A stretch of 64,000 nucleotides of DNA from Sneathiella marina. GTDB taxonomy: Bacteria; Pseudomonadota; Alphaproteobacteria; Sneathiellales; Sneathiellaceae. Shown here piece after piece: positions 47,762-57,066 of the stretch. A program made the position numbers and the translations under genes. Below the pieces are notes generated by a model. The model was not told the origin of the DNA. It searched no databases and was given only the letters and a program-made list of their open reading frames with translations. The DNA is taken from the NCBI RefSeq assembly GCF_023746535.1, contig NZ_CP098747.1, positions 2,998,501-3,062,500 on the forward strand. Direction: 5' to 3'. Position 1 is the first letter of the stretch, and each line of letters begins with the position of its first letter.

Positions 47762-49218
47762 TTCTCCGGCCCTTTGAAGCTTGTATTCTGCGTGTCCGTT
47801 TCACCGGTTTCACGATCTACGACCGTAACATCCAGATCCGTACTTTTACTTTTCAGATTAGCCGCTGGTATCGAGACAAACAACTTCACACTAGATACGG
47901 AATCGCCCGGAACGGTAACAATCATTGTGTGATCTTTCGGGCCTTCTTTTTGGAACCAGCTCTGCAAACCCGCAGAGCCTGTAACTTCCACATGATACTT
48001 CCGCACCTCGTGTAGTTTATTGAGAATCTTGACCGTATATCCGTTTCTTATGGATCCATCCGACAGTGTCACAAATAACGGGTTCCTATCTCGTATGACG
48101 TTGACATCAAGAATTGAGCGGTTCAATAGCGTAAACAACATAATTGCACCAACAAAAGCCAAAATCGCGCCATAAGCGATGGTTCTGGGCCGTATAAGAC
48201 GTACTTTAAGCTTTTTTTCCGGGTTTCCGTCAAATTGCCCGGCATATGTATCGTAACTTATCAAGCCTCTTGGCAAGTCAATTTTATCCATAACATCGTT
48301 ACAGGCATCGATACAAAGTGCGCAGGTAATGCATTCCATTTGCAATCCATCACGGATATCAATCCCCATCGGGCAAACTGCGACACATTGATTACAATCG
48401 ATACAATGGCCCCTATTTTCCCATGACTGCCCTTTTTTGTGCGGGCCACGCGGCTCTCCTCGCGCCCCGTGATATGTCACTGTTAAGGACTCGTCCCCGA
48501 CCATAGCGCCCTGAATTCGGGGCCACGGACACATATAGGTACAGACTTGCTCCCGCATCAGGCCGCCAAAAACATATGTTGTTGCTGTCAGTGTCGCGAC
48601 ACTGGCGTAAGCAATTACAGCGGCTTCTAGGGTGAAGAGATCGACAAGTAGCGTCGGTGCATCTGCAAAGTAAAACACCCAGGCACCCCCGGTAAGGACG
48701 CCAATCAATAGCCATATGGCATGCTTGGTGACACGCTTTGTCAGTTTCGACATCGACATTGGCGCCTTGTCGAGCTTTAGCCGAGCGTTACGATCCCCTT
48801 CGATTAAGCGCTCAACGAAAATGAACAAATCCGTCCAGACTGTTTGCGGACAGGAGTATCCGCACCACGCTCTCCCGAACAGAGCCGTCACCAAGAACAG
48901 GGACACGGCAGCTATGATAAGAAGGCCGGTGATGTAATACACTTCTTGCGGCCAAAGCTCGATAAGAAAAAAATAGAAACGTTCCCGCGCGAAATCCACC
49001 AGCACGGCCTGATCCGGCGCGCCCTCCCCGCGATCCCAACGGATCCATGGCGTGACATAGTAGATCGTCAGGGTCACCGCCATGATGATCCATTTCAATC
49101 GCCGAAAATCACCCCGTGCCTTTTTCGGCTGGATCTTCTCGCGTCTTTCAAAAAGCGCCCGGTTTTCTTTTTTATTGACCGGACGGACATCTACATTCTC
49201 TACGGCGCTCTCAACCAA
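47758..49218 (-). CDS. ccoG: cytochrome c oxidase accessory protein CcoG/FixG
   Basis: This is a 486-residue membrane protein with two 4Fe-4S ferredoxin-type clusters that reduces copper for cbb3 biogenesis. Membrane helices flank CGYSCPQTVWTDLFIFVERL. The cluster motifs are CIDCNQCVAVCPMGIDIRDG and CITCALCIDACNDVMDKI. A C-terminal Ig-like domain (VTLSDGSIRNGYTVKILNKL) is standard for the family. It is 35 bases after ccoP and overlaps ccoH by 4 bases, so ccoGHIS probably belongs to the same transcript as ccoNOQP. Confidence 0.96.
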   Translation of the reverse strand: MVESAVENVDVRPVNKKENRALFERREKIQPKKARGDFRRLKWIIMAVTLTIYYVTPWIRWDRGEGAPDQAVLVDFARERFYFFLIELWPQEVYYITGLLIIAAVSLFLVTALFGRAWCGYSCPQTVWTDLFIFVERLIEGDRNARLKLDKAPMSMSKLTKRVTKHAIWLLIGVLTGGAWVFYFADAPTLLVDLFTLEAAVIAYASVATLTATTYVFGGLMREQVCTYMCPWPRIQGAMVGDESLTVTYHGARGEPRGPHKKGQSWENRGHCIDCNQCVAVCPMGIDIRDGLQMECITCALCIDACNDVMDKIDLPRGLISYDTYAGQFDGNPEKKLKVRLIRPRTIAYGAILAFVGAIMLFTLLNRSILDVNVIRDRNPLFVTLSDGSIRNGYTVKILNKLHEVRKYHVEVTGSAGLQSWFQKEGPKDHTMIVTVPGDSVSSVKLFVSIPAANLKSKSTDLDVTVVDRETGETDTQNTSFKGPEK

Positions 49219-49253
49219 AAGCTCATCTCCAAGACGGATTGGTTAAACTGAAA

Positions 49254-50123
49254 TTACTCCCCGCCCCCCAGGGAATGCACAAATAACGTCATTTGGCGTA
49301 TGGTTACATCATCAAGACGACCTTCCCAGGCCGGCATTACATTGGCACGGCCTTTTGAGATTGTTCTGACGATGGTTGCTTTATCGCCGCCATAAAACCA
49401 GATAGCGTCAGTGAGATTTGGTGCCCCAAATTCACGCAGTCCCTTGGCGTTTTCCCCATGGCACGATGCACAGTTTTCCATGTAAACTTCCTTGCCGCGT
49501 GCAACCGCTTCGGCGCTTTGACCACTTTGCGACAATGATAATACATAATCCGCAACATCATTAATCTGGTCTTTCTCCAATAATTCGTCATCCAGGAACG
49601 CGGGCATGTCACCGACACGCGTGTCCTCGTGATCGGACCGGATCCCGTATTTGATGGTTTCATAAATTTGATCAACGCTGCCGCCCCATAGCCAGTCATC
49701 GTCGTTCAGGTTTGGAAACCCTGCCGCACCTTGTGCCCCGGATCCATGACATTGTGAACAATTCACCGCGAACGCAGATTTTCCGCCGGAAAGAGCGAAC
49801 TGATAAGTTTGCGGATCGGATTTAACATTGCTGAGTTCCATGGTAACCAGTGCCGCTCGATCAACGGAATGAGCATCGACTGCCGCAGCTAATTCCTGTT
49901 CCAGCACGCCACGAGAGGAATAACCGAACATCCCTTTCGTATAGTCCGTCACCAGTGGCCAGGCCGGCATGACAACCCAGTAACCGATCGACCATATGAT
50001 CGTGGCATACATCGTCCATAGCCACCAGCGAGGCATCGGTGTGTCCAGTTCTTTAATACCGTCCCATTCATGGCCTGTCGTCTGGGTGCCGGAGAACTCA
50101 TCTTTCTCTATATTGTCGGACAT
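49254..50123 (-). CDS. ccoP: cytochrome cbb3 oxidase subunit III (diheme cytochrome c) CcoP
   Basis: This 289-residue membrane-anchored diheme cytochrome c passes electrons to CcoO and CcoN. The N-terminus has HEWDGIKELDTPMPRWWLWT, the CcoP signature, and one membrane helix (about 37-57). Heme sites are CSQCH (Cys122, Cys125, His126) and CASCH (Cys217, Cys220, His221). Distal Met ligands are likely in GDMPAF and NVMPAW. It begins 2 bases after ccoQ. Confidence 0.97.
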   Translation of the reverse strand: MSDNIEKDEFSGTQTTGHEWDGIKELDTPMPRWWLWTMYATIIWSIGYWVVMPAWPLVTDYTKGMFGYSSRGVLEQELAAAVDAHSVDRAALVTMELSNVKSDPQTYQFALSGGKSAFAVNCSQCHGSGAQGAAGFPNLNDDDWLWGGSVDQIYETIKYGIRSDHEDTRVGDMPAFLDDELLEKDQINDVADYVLSLSQSGQSAEAVARGKEVYMENCASCHGENAKGLREFGAPNLTDAIWFYGGDKATIVRTISKGRANVMPAWEGRLDDVTIRQMTLFVHSLGGGE

Positions 50124-50125
50124 GT

Positions 50126-50275
50126 TTAATCTTCCTCAAGCGGGATCTGGGCAGCTTTGTCAAATTTTTCCTTGTTTCGCGGCCAAAGCGCATAGGCAAG
50201 GACAATTAAAAACACACCGAACAGGTAAAGCAGGCCGTAACTCTGTGCGAAGGCGGAAACCGAATTATAATCCAT
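50126..50275 (-). CDS. ccoQ: cytochrome cbb3 oxidase subunit CcoQ (49 aa)
   Basis: This small inner-membrane subunit stabilises the cbb3 complex. It reads MDYNSVSAFAQSYGLLYLFG and VFLIVLAYALWPRNKEKFDK, ending AAQIPLEED. One membrane helix followed by the A-Y-x-x-x-P-x-N-K-x-x-F-D-x-A-A-x-x-P-L motif is the family mark. The ATG has AGGAGG upstream. It lies in the expected position between ccoO and ccoP. Confidence 0.96.
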   Translation of the reverse strand: MDYNSVSAFAQSYGLLYLFGVFLIVLAYALWPRNKEKFDKAAQIPLEED

Positions 50276-50283
50276 CTATCCTC

Positions 50284-51009
50284 CTACCTCTTGTTGGCGT
50301 CAGCGTCATAAGACGTAAAATCAACAAGCGTTCCCATCATTTGCAAATAGGCGATCATGGCATCCAGCTCAGATATCATTGCGGGATTGCCATCGAAGTC
50401 ACGAACCTGGGCTTTCGGATACCTCTCCAATAAACCGTCGACATCATCTGCGTCAGGATCGACTTGTGTTCTCAAATCCGCAGCCGCCTGCTCCAGCATT
50501 TCATCCGTATAGGGAACACCGACCATTCTATTGGCGACAAGATTTGCCTTTATATCCGGAACGTCCAACGGCGTTTTCGCAAGGAAGGGATAGCCGGGCA
50601 TAATCGATTCAGGGACAACATCCCGCGGATTATTCATGTGGGTTGTATGCCATTCATCTGAATACCGCCCACCGACGCGTGCAAGATCCGGTCCTGTTCG
50701 TTTGGATCCCCATTGGAACGGATGGTCATACATGCTCTCGGCGGCAAGGGAATAATGTCCATATCGCTCCGCCTCGTCCCGTAAAGGGCGGATCATCTGA
50801 CTGTGGCAGTTATAGCACCCTTCCCGGATATAGATATCGCGGCCCGCCAGTTCCAAGGGACTGTAAGGCCGCATACCTTTCACTTTCTCAATCGTACTCT
50901 CAAGATAGAATAACGGTGCGATTTCGATAATTCCGCCAATTGATACGACAAAGAGCGACAGGACCAACAAAAGGATCGAGTTTTTCTCAATTACTTTGTG
51001 ACTGAACAT
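50284..51009 (-). CDS. ccoO: cytochrome cbb3 oxidase subunit II (monoheme cytochrome c) CcoO
   Basis: This 241-residue membrane-anchored monoheme cytochrome c receives electrons from CcoP. A single membrane helix ([19 protein letters not shown], about 12-30) precedes the heme motif CYNCH (Cys65, Cys68, His69) in [20 protein letters not shown]. The rest, including [20 protein letters not shown] and [14 protein letters not shown] with the axial Met, is typical. It lies 5 bases after ccoN. Confidence 0.97.
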   Translation of the reverse strand: MFSHKVIEKNSILLLVLSLFVVSIGGIIEIAPLFYLESTIEKVKGMRPYSPLELAGRDIYIREGCYNCHSQMIRPLRDEAERYGHYSLAAESMYDHPFQWGSKRTGPDLARVGGRYSDEWHTTHMNNPRDVVPESIMPGYPFLAKTPLDVPDIKANLVANRMVGVPYTDEMLEQAAADLRTQVDPDADDVDGLLERYPKAQVRDFDGNPAMISELDAMIAYLQMMGTLVDFTSYDADANKR

Positions 51010-51014
51010 ACTGC

Positions 51015-52643
51015 TTACCTCGCCCCTACATATTCTGCATTAAGAACCAAAGCGCCCGCTTCTTTTTGGCGGACATCACCGCGGATACTGCGCCAGATAT
51101 TGTAAGCCATTATCAACGACCCGATTACGAATAGCACGCCGCCCAAGGCGCGAATTACATAGAACGGGTGCATTGCTTCAACGGATTCGCTGAAAGAATA
51201 TTCAAGGAAGCCAAAGCTGTCATAGGCCCGCCACATTAGGCCTTGCAATATGCCCGATACCCACATGGCGGTGATGTATAAGACAATGCCAATGGTCGAA
51301 ATCCAGAAATGAAGATTAACCAGGGTATCAGAATAAAGTGTTTTTCGTTTCCATAGAACGGGAACCAGGAAGTATATGGCGCCAAAGCTGACGTAAGCGA
51401 CCCAACCGAGCGCCCCGGAATGCACATGACCGATCGTCCAGTCCGTATAATGACTGAGCGCGTTCACCGCTTTGATCGACATCAACGGCCCTTCAAAAGT
51501 GCTCATGCCATAAAAGGCGACAGACGTCACTAGGAAGCGGACAACCGGGTCCGTGCGCAACTTGTCCCAAGCTCCGGATAAGGTCATCAGGCCGTTGATC
51601 ATGCCGCCCCAGGAAGGCATCCATAGCATGATTGAAAAGGTCATCCCCAAAGTCTGCGCCCAATCGGGCAAAGCCGTATAATGCAGGTGATGCGGCCCAG
51701 CCCAAATATACAGGAAGATCAGCGACCAAAAATGAATAATTGATAGCCGGTATGAATACACAGGCCGATTAACACGTTTGGGAATGAAGTAATACATGAT
51801 CCCCAGAAAGCCTGCTGTCAGGAAAAAGCCAACGGCATTATGACCGTACCACCATTGTGTCAGCGCACTTTGGACGCCGGCGAACAGAGAATAGCTCTTC
51901 ACGCCGGTAATACTTACAGGCATGGACAGGTTATTGACGATATGAAGCATCGCGACAGTGACAATGAAGGCAAGATAGAACCAGTTCGCCACATAAATAT
52001 GTTTTTCTTTTCGCTTCCATAGGGTTGCAAGGAAAACCAGCAGATAAACAACCCACACCAAAGTCAGCCATATATCCACATACCATTCAGGTTCAGCATA
52101 TTCCTTGGATTGCGTCACACCCAGAAGATAACCGGTTGCTGCCAGAACAATAAACAGTTGATAGCCCCAGAAAACAAACCAGGGGGCAATTGTTCCGGCC
52201 AAGCGGGCACGACAGGTTCGCTGCACGACATGAAATGATGTCATGATCAGCACATTTCCACCGAATGCAAACACCACGGCCGACGTATGAAGCGGCCGCA
52301 ATCTGCCAAAATTAGTCCAGGGTAAATCGAAATTCAGAACCGGAAAGGCCAGTTGCAAAGCAAGAGCAAGGCCGACGGCGAACCCGACAACTCCCCAGAA
52401 AGTCGAGGCGATAACCCCCGCCTTGACAATATCGACATTATAATCGACTTGCCCATTCCCATTGGACAATACGGGAATGTTGAGCGAACTATAATGCCGG
52501 GAAATAAGGGCAAAAGCACTTATAACGCTCGCGATCGAAAAGAGCATCCCATGGATCATCATTGCCGGATCTGCGGCCTTGGCCGACAGCAAGATTCCAA
52601 TTAGTGCCCCAATAATTGTAAAGCCTAGCCATAACAGATTCAT
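51015..52643 (-). CDS. ccoN: cytochrome cbb3 oxidase catalytic subunit I CcoN
   Basis: This 542-residue heme-copper oxidase reduces oxygen with high affinity. About 14 membrane helices are present (residues 1-100 carry extra N-terminal helices). Histidine ligands are seen in [20 protein letters not shown] (low-spin heme), [20 protein letters not shown] (CuB His and the cross-linked Tyr region), [16 protein letters not shown] (CuB) and [20 protein letters not shown] (heme ligands). It is the first gene of the cco operon. A perfect FNR box lies about 113 bases upstream of its start, so it is probably induced at low oxygen. Confidence 0.97.
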   Translation of the reverse strand: MNLLWLGFTIIGALIGILLSAKAADPAMMIHGMLFSIASVISAFALISRHYSSLNIPVLSNGNGQVDYNVDIVKAGVIASTFWGVVGFAVGLALALQLAFPVLNFDLPWTNFGRLRPLHTSAVVFAFGGNVLIMTSFHVVQRTCRARLAGTIAPWFVFWGYQLFIVLAATGYLLGVTQSKEYAEPEWYVDIWLTLVWVVYLLVFLATLWKRKEKHIYVANWFYLAFIVTVAMLHIVNNLSMPVSITGVKSYSLFAGVQSALTQWWYGHNAVGFFLTAGFLGIMYYFIPKRVNRPVYSYRLSIIHFWSLIFLYIWAGPHHLHYTALPDWAQTLGMTFSIMLWMPSWGGMINGLMTLSGAWDKLRTDPVVRFLVTSVAFYGMSTFEGPLMSIKAVNALSHYTDWTIGHVHSGALGWVAYVSFGAIYFLVPVLWKRKTLYSDTLVNLHFWISTIGIVLYITAMWVSGILQGLMWRAYDSFGFLEYSFSESVEAMHPFYVIRALGGVLFVIGSLIMAYNIWRSIRGDVRQKEAGALVLNAEYVGAR

Positions 52644-52755
52644 GTCGAGTTCCGTCTTCTACGTTAATATTCTCGGGTTCTGAAATTTGCGCCTCAGGAA
52701 CTTCTTTGCGATGAACCCCAGCATCCCCACTTTATCGCGCCTTCCCCAGCTCGCA

Positions 52756-52769
52756 TTGATTAGGATCAA
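52756..52769 (-). promoter_or_regulatory. FNR box upstream of ccoN
   Basis: TTGAT-TAGG-ATCAA is a perfect FNR/FixK half-site pair (TTGAT-N4-ATCAA) in the 181-base gap between hemN and ccoN. A regulator with the matching recognition helix (ETVSR) is encoded 2 kb upstream. The distance to the ccoN start, about 113 bases, leaves room for activation of a downstream promoter. Confidence 0.85.
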
Positions 52770-52824
52770 TAGCCGGCTAAGAAACTTCCCCAAACGCGCT
52801 CTTCGTATATTACAGTATTTTAAT

Positions 52825-54177
52825 TTAAACTGCTTTTGAGTGCCGCGCCAACCCTTGATTTAGATATTGGTCAAACACGGAGCAAATGGTCCGGACGAAT
52901 AATCGTCCCGTATCCGTTACTTTCAATCGATTAAAGGTGATATCTACAAGGCCCTCATTTTCAAATTCGGAAAGCTCTGACAACTCTTCTCGAAATTCCG
53001 AAACTGGTATCTGATACAATCTACTTACGCTATTTAAATCCACTTCAAGATCGCACATCAATCTCTCGATTATATGGCGCCGAACTTTATCGCTGAGATT
53101 TAGCTCGATCCCCTTCGAAACCGGAAATTCTCCGTTTTGAACCGTTTCCTCATACGCATGCATCGGCACAACATTTTGAACATAACCGCCGGGTAAACTG
53201 CCAATGGAGGAAGCGCCGATACCAATAAGGGTCTCTGCGTTATCTGTTGTATATCCTTGAAAATTCCGGCTCAACGTACCTTCTTCACGAACAGTTGTCA
53301 GATCATCTTTTTCCGTCGCAAAATGATCGAGGCCAATTTTCTGGTATCCCAGCGATGTCAATCGATCAGCTGCAGCGGTGGCTTGCGCCAAACGCTGTGG
53401 CCCGTCCGGCAGGTCTTGATCCTGGATCATCTTCATATGGCTTTTCATCCAGGGAACATGCGCATATCCAAACAAGGCAATACGGTCAGGACTGAGGCTA
53501 TGGGCCAAATCCACGGTGTGCCGCACGTCAGCCTCGCTCTGCAACGGCAACCCATACATCAGGTCAAAATTAATATTGGAAATACCGGCTCTCCGGAGAT
53601 CCTCCGTCACAGCCTTAGTAGTTTCAAAAGGCTGAACGCGATTTATCGCATTTTGTACAATCGGGCTAAAGTCCTGTACCCCCAGACTGGCGCGATTGAT
53701 TCCCGCAGTCGCCAGTGCTTCAATCATCGGTGCGTCAAGTGTCCGGGGATCTATTTCGATTGCCTTCTCAGCCGTGTCAGTGAAGTCGAAATGATCCTCA
53801 AACAATCGCATAATATTGCCGAAGTCGGTTGGTGACAGGATAGTGGGTGTGCCACCTCCCCAATGAATATGGGAAATGGAAAATTTTCCCGGTAATGCGG
53901 AGGCCAGCAAACCAATTTCCGTCCGCATCGCATCTACATATGCGGCAATCGGGTCATATTTCGCAGTTACTTTTGTATGACAGCCGCAATACCAGCACAT
54001 TTTCCGGCAAAAAGGAACATGGACATATATTGAAAGAGGCGTATTTGGGTCCAATTCCGATAACCACTGACGGTAAATTCGGGCATCAATGGCCGGGGAA
54101 AAATGCGGTGCTGTCGGATAGCTCGTATATCTTGGAACGGATTGAGCCAGTCTTTTTTTTAACGCAGCTGTCATCAC
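52825..54177 (-). CDS. hemN: oxygen-independent coproporphyrinogen III dehydrogenase
   Basis: This 450-residue radical SAM enzyme converts coproporphyrinogen III to protoporphyrinogen IX without oxygen, for heme synthesis. The cluster motif is CRKMCWYCGC (Cys57, Cys61, Cys64, plus Cys66), the pattern of true HemN. It is preceded by PRYTSYPTAPHF, the substrate-trip motif of HemN. HIHWGGGTPT, RASLGVQDFSPIVQNAINRV and NFDLMYGLPLQSEADVRHTV are also conserved, as is the C-terminal HemN domain (ELNLSDKVRRHIIERLMCDL). It starts with GTG or the next ATG, overlapping the fnr stop, so both are one unit for heme supply at low oxygen. Confidence 0.95.
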   Translation of the reverse strand: MMTAALKKRLAQSVPRYTSYPTAPHFSPAIDARIYRQWLSELDPNTPLSIYVHVPFCRKMCWYCGCHTKVTAKYDPIAAYVDAMRTEIGLLASALPGKFSISHIHWGGGTPTILSPTDFGNIMRLFEDHFDFTDTAEKAIEIDPRTLDAPMIEALATAGINRASLGVQDFSPIVQNAINRVQPFETTKAVTEDLRRAGISNINFDLMYGLPLQSEADVRHTVDLAHSLSPDRIALFGYAHVPWMKSHMKMIQDQDLPDGPQRLAQATAAADRLTSLGYQKIGLDHFATEKDDLTTVREEGTLSRNFQGYTTDNAETLIGIGASSIGSLPGGYVQNVVPMHAYEETVQNGEFPVSKGIELNLSDKVRRHIIERLMCDLEVDLNSVSRLYQIPVSEFREELSELSEFENEGLVDITFNRLKVTDTGRLFVRTICSVFDQYLNQGLARHSKAV

Positions 54178-54962
54178 TCTATCCCGGCCAGGTATTTCAA
54201 TTCCATCATATCAAGGACAGATATCTGATCCGGAGATGGAATTGACACAACACCCTTTGTTTTTAGGGCCGTCAGTGTTCGGCTGACGGTTTCGATTGTC
54301 AAACCCAGATAGTCAGCAATATCGCGCCTGCTCATGGAAAGGCCAATATCTGTATTTTCAGCGGTCGCGCTTTCAAACTTCTTTGCGCGTTCAACCAGGA
54401 AGGTTGCAACTTTCTCGATGGGGGTTTTTCGGCCCAGTAACATAAGATGGCTTCGCATCTGGTTTATTTCGGTTTCCATCTTTTCCATCAGCGAAACACG
54501 TAGACCCGGCATTTCACTCATACGAGCTTGCAGTTCCGGAAGCGGTATCTGGCACACAATCATGTCGGTTATCGCCTCAGCATTCGCTGAATAATAGCCT
54601 TGAATATGTTCTCCTAGCTTGTCACCGCAGGCCCGGAAATCCGTAACTTGCCGCCGCCCGTCATTCAGTAAACTTGACAGCCGTGCCTCGCCTGAAACAA
54701 CCGTGTATAAATAATTTGCAGGATCCAATTCCCGATAAATTGACTGCCCTGCCTTGACCAGACGAACCTGGCTCAGCTTTCTGAACCGGTGCAGCTCCGT
54801 ACCGTCCAAAGAAGCACAAATTGCCTTTTTATGGGCGGCACAACAGTTACATGGAGATAGCGGAATTGGTCGAGCTTTCGCCTCAGGATTATGCGGAGGA
54901 TAAGGTTTCGCCTTATAGGCGTCGTATACACCGGTATCTCGATCTCTCAATTCTAGTGCCAT
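54174..54962 (-). CDS. fnr: FNR/FnrL-type oxygen-sensing transcription regulator
   Basis: This is a 262-residue Crp/Fnr regulator that binds a 4Fe-4S cluster in the absence of oxygen. Likely ligands are Cys38, Cys41 and Cys49 (PCNCCAAHKKAIC) and Cys137 (MIVCQIP), matching Cys20, 23, 29 and 122 of E. coli FNR. A further Cys40 is nearby. The DNA recognition helix reads LTIETVSRTL; the E-x-x-S-R pattern recognises TTGAT. I used the ATG at 54962 with GGGGAATAGAGAAA upstream; a longer frame to 55055 adds 31 unrelated residues. It overlaps hemN. It probably controls the cco operon via the FNR box at 52756. Confidence 0.95.
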   Translation of the reverse strand: MALELRDRDTGVYDAYKAKPYPPHNPEAKARPIPLSPCNCCAAHKKAICASLDGTELHRFRKLSQVRLVKAGQSIYRELDPANYLYTVVSGEARLSSLLNDGRRQVTDFRACGDKLGEHIQGYYSANAEAITDMIVCQIPLPELQARMSEMPGLRVSLMEKMETEINQMRSHLMLLGRKTPIEKVATFLVERAKKFESATAENTDIGLSMSRRDIADYLGLTIETVSRTLTALKTKGVVSIPSPDQISVLDMMELKYLAGIE

Positions 54963-55145
54963 TTTCTCTATTCCCCATGTCGCACATTCCCCAGTGGCAA
55001 CGAAAGACAGCCTCTGGTTAAGGAAATAATTCCCGTATTTTAAAGAACATTCCATGTGGTCAGATGACGCAGGTCGCCTCAGCGGTTCAATTTACAGAAA
55101 ACTTACGTGAAAATTGCGGGTTTTTGGCAGTTTATATAGCGTTTT

Positions 55146-55193
55146 TAAGAAAAATTCCCCGGTAGCGGCAAATTGCCACAGCCGGGGAATTTA
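55146..55193 (-). terminator. Rho-independent terminator after the acyl-CoA dehydrogenase pair
   Basis: On the minus strand AATTCCCCGG pairs with CCGGGGAATT around a loop that contains a second small stem (GGCAA / TTGCC), followed by TTTTTCTTAAAAA. It lies about 45 bases after the stop at 55239 and separates the dehydrogenases from fnr. Confidence 0.8.
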
Positions 55194-55239
55194 CGGTTTT
55201 CTCGCGTTATTTTTATTATTTTTTTCGCGAGAAAACCGT
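55193..55239. repeat. perfect 14-base inverted repeat at the end of the acyl-CoA dehydrogenase gene
   Basis: ACGGTTTTCTCGCG (55193-55206) is repeated inverted at 55226-55239 around a 19-base loop made only of A and T. It directly abuts the stop codon and lies just before the terminator hairpin. It lacks a T run after the stem on the minus strand, so it is not a standard terminator itself. Confidence 0.7.
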
Positions 55240-57029
55240 CAAAGAGTTAGCAGATCTGTTACATCCGCCAAAGAAACAGGCTCGTCCTGTAATAAGCGGT
55301 TTCCAGCTTCTATCTCGAAAGCATCATCACCAACACTTAAAGGATCGTGAGACCGCAGTCTGGTATCAACAACCAAACGCGATAACAACAAGCGGCGGGC
55401 GTCTCCTCCTGCCTTACCAAGCGCGGCGCCTTCCACGGCCAGTAATGTTGCCGTTGTAACATGATATAGAGCATCCGACGCTTGTCGTGCCTGGGTTTCA
55501 TTCCCGGATTTAGCAATTTCTTCCGCAAATGATGTTGCCCTGTCGATCAACCCCACCAGCTCACCGCCATATTGGCCCGGCATGCCAACTGTCGTGTCAA
55601 TCCGGCCTTTTAAATCTTCGGCAAGAGTTTCATGAGCACCGGTTTTTGCAATCGCCCGTGTCGTGATATCCAGGGCGTTGATATTGGATGTTCCCTCCCA
55701 GAGCAAACCGGTATGTGCATCCCGAACCAGGCGGGAATTCACCCAATCCTCAATAAAACCGTTTCCACCCCGGATCTCCAATGAGCCGGTGGCAACAGTA
55801 ATATTGTCCCGGCACGCCCGGAATTTCAGCAAGGGGGTCAGGATACGATTGAGCTTCCTGGCGCCCTCATCCCCACTGTCCGCTTGGTGCAATGTTTTGG
55901 CCACATGCATCACCATTGAAAGGACCTGCTCTGTTGGGACCATCAATTTCAGCAATTGCCGGCGAAGAAGCGGCTTGTGAATTATGGCTTCACCAAAAAC
56001 GTTTCTTGTTTTCGCGGTCACCAGCGCCTCGTTCAGGCATCGTCGCATCATCCCTGCGGCCCGGACACCATGGGACAACCTTGACATGCTGACCTGATCC
56101 ATCATTTGCTTCAGGCCCGGATTAGGCTTCGCACCGACATCACCAAAGGCATACCCCAAGGCGCCGTCAAAAACGATTTCACCTGATGCCATGGATTTTG
56201 TACCCATTTTATCTTTCAGGCGCACAATGCGGTATTTATTCCGGCGGCCATCCTCAAGCTGTCTTGGAACCGCAAAAATCGCTAAACCTGAATTTCCGTC
56301 CGGCGCTCCCTCCGGCCGCGCCAGCACCAGGCAAACATCTGCATCCGCGCACGAGCAAAACCATTTGTCGCCGTATATTTTCCACTCGCCATCTTCCAGT
56401 TTTGCCGTGACAGCGAAATTTGCGACCTCAGACCCCCCGATCTTCTCCGTCATAAACTGGGCGCCCTTGTAGCTATTCGGGGCATCCTGACTGAGCATGC
56501 GATCGAGATATTTGTCCTTGGCGATGGCCGGACCGTATCTTTCAAGCAACATTGCAGAGGTATCTGTCACGGAAATTGGACACATCAGTCCAAATTCCGA
56601 CTGGGTAAACAAATACTGGAAAATATATTTAGCCATGGGTGGAATTTTTTCAGGCCAATCGAATACGCCCGGCTTATGCGACATGGCATGGATACCAAAT
56701 TCCCCGTACCCCAACTGCTCCATTTCCCGGTAGGCCGGATGAAATTCAATCCAGTCCTCATTCCGTCCTCTTGCGTCACGGGTATGCAATACAGGTGGAT
56801 GCCGATCGCACATCCGGGCCAGATCATCCAGTCTGTTTCCGGCGATGCCGCCCAATCGCCGATAAACCGGGGTCATATGCTCGCGCAGGTCTTGTGGCAG
56901 ATACAGGGTCAGTAAATCCTGAAGGCTTTGATCGATATCGAAAAAATTAAGGCCATGGCAGTCATCCGCTACCCAGTCTTCCAATTCCTTCTTTTCCGTT
57001 TCTTTGGGAATAGATGCTTCGATATTCAT
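55239..57029 (-). CDS. AidB-like acyl-CoA dehydrogenase family flavoprotein (copy 1)
   Basis: This flavoprotein of about 596 residues belongs to the long acyl-CoA dehydrogenase branch related to E. coli AidB. It has the N-terminal extension with HTRDARGRNEDWIEFHPAYR, and FMTEKIGGSEVANFAVTAKL, YGDKWFCSCADADVCLVLAR, IVRLKDKMGTKSMASGEIVF and SLEIRGGNGFIEDWVNSRLV, the last ending in WEGTSNINALDIT. The family uses FAD and the usual catalytic Glu may be missing in AidB relatives; the position cannot be decided by eye. I used the ATG at 57029 with CTGGAG upstream. It is the downstream copy of a tandem pair, 37 bases after the other. Confidence 0.9.
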   Translation of the reverse strand: MNIEASIPKETEKKELEDWVADDCHGLNFFDIDQSLQDLLTLYLPQDLREHMTPVYRRLGGIAGNRLDDLARMCDRHPPVLHTRDARGRNEDWIEFHPAYREMEQLGYGEFGIHAMSHKPGVFDWPEKIPPMAKYIFQYLFTQSEFGLMCPISVTDTSAMLLERYGPAIAKDKYLDRMLSQDAPNSYKGAQFMTEKIGGSEVANFAVTAKLEDGEWKIYGDKWFCSCADADVCLVLARPEGAPDGNSGLAIFAVPRQLEDGRRNKYRIVRLKDKMGTKSMASGEIVFDGALGYAFGDVGAKPNPGLKQMMDQVSMSRLSHGVRAAGMMRRCLNEALVTAKTRNVFGEAIIHKPLLRRQLLKLMVPTEQVLSMVMHVAKTLHQADSGDEGARKLNRILTPLLKFRACRDNITVATGSLEIRGGNGFIEDWVNSRLVRDAHTGLLWEGTSNINALDITTRAIAKTGAHETLAEDLKGRIDTTVGMPGQYGGELVGLIDRATSFAEEIAKSGNETQARQASDALYHVTTATLLAVEGAALGKAGGDARRLLLSRLVVDTRLRSHDPLSVGDDAFEIEAGNRLLQDEPVSLADVTDLLTL

Positions 57030-57066
57030 ATTAACTCCAGGATTGTAGGGACAACAGGGCGTTTGA

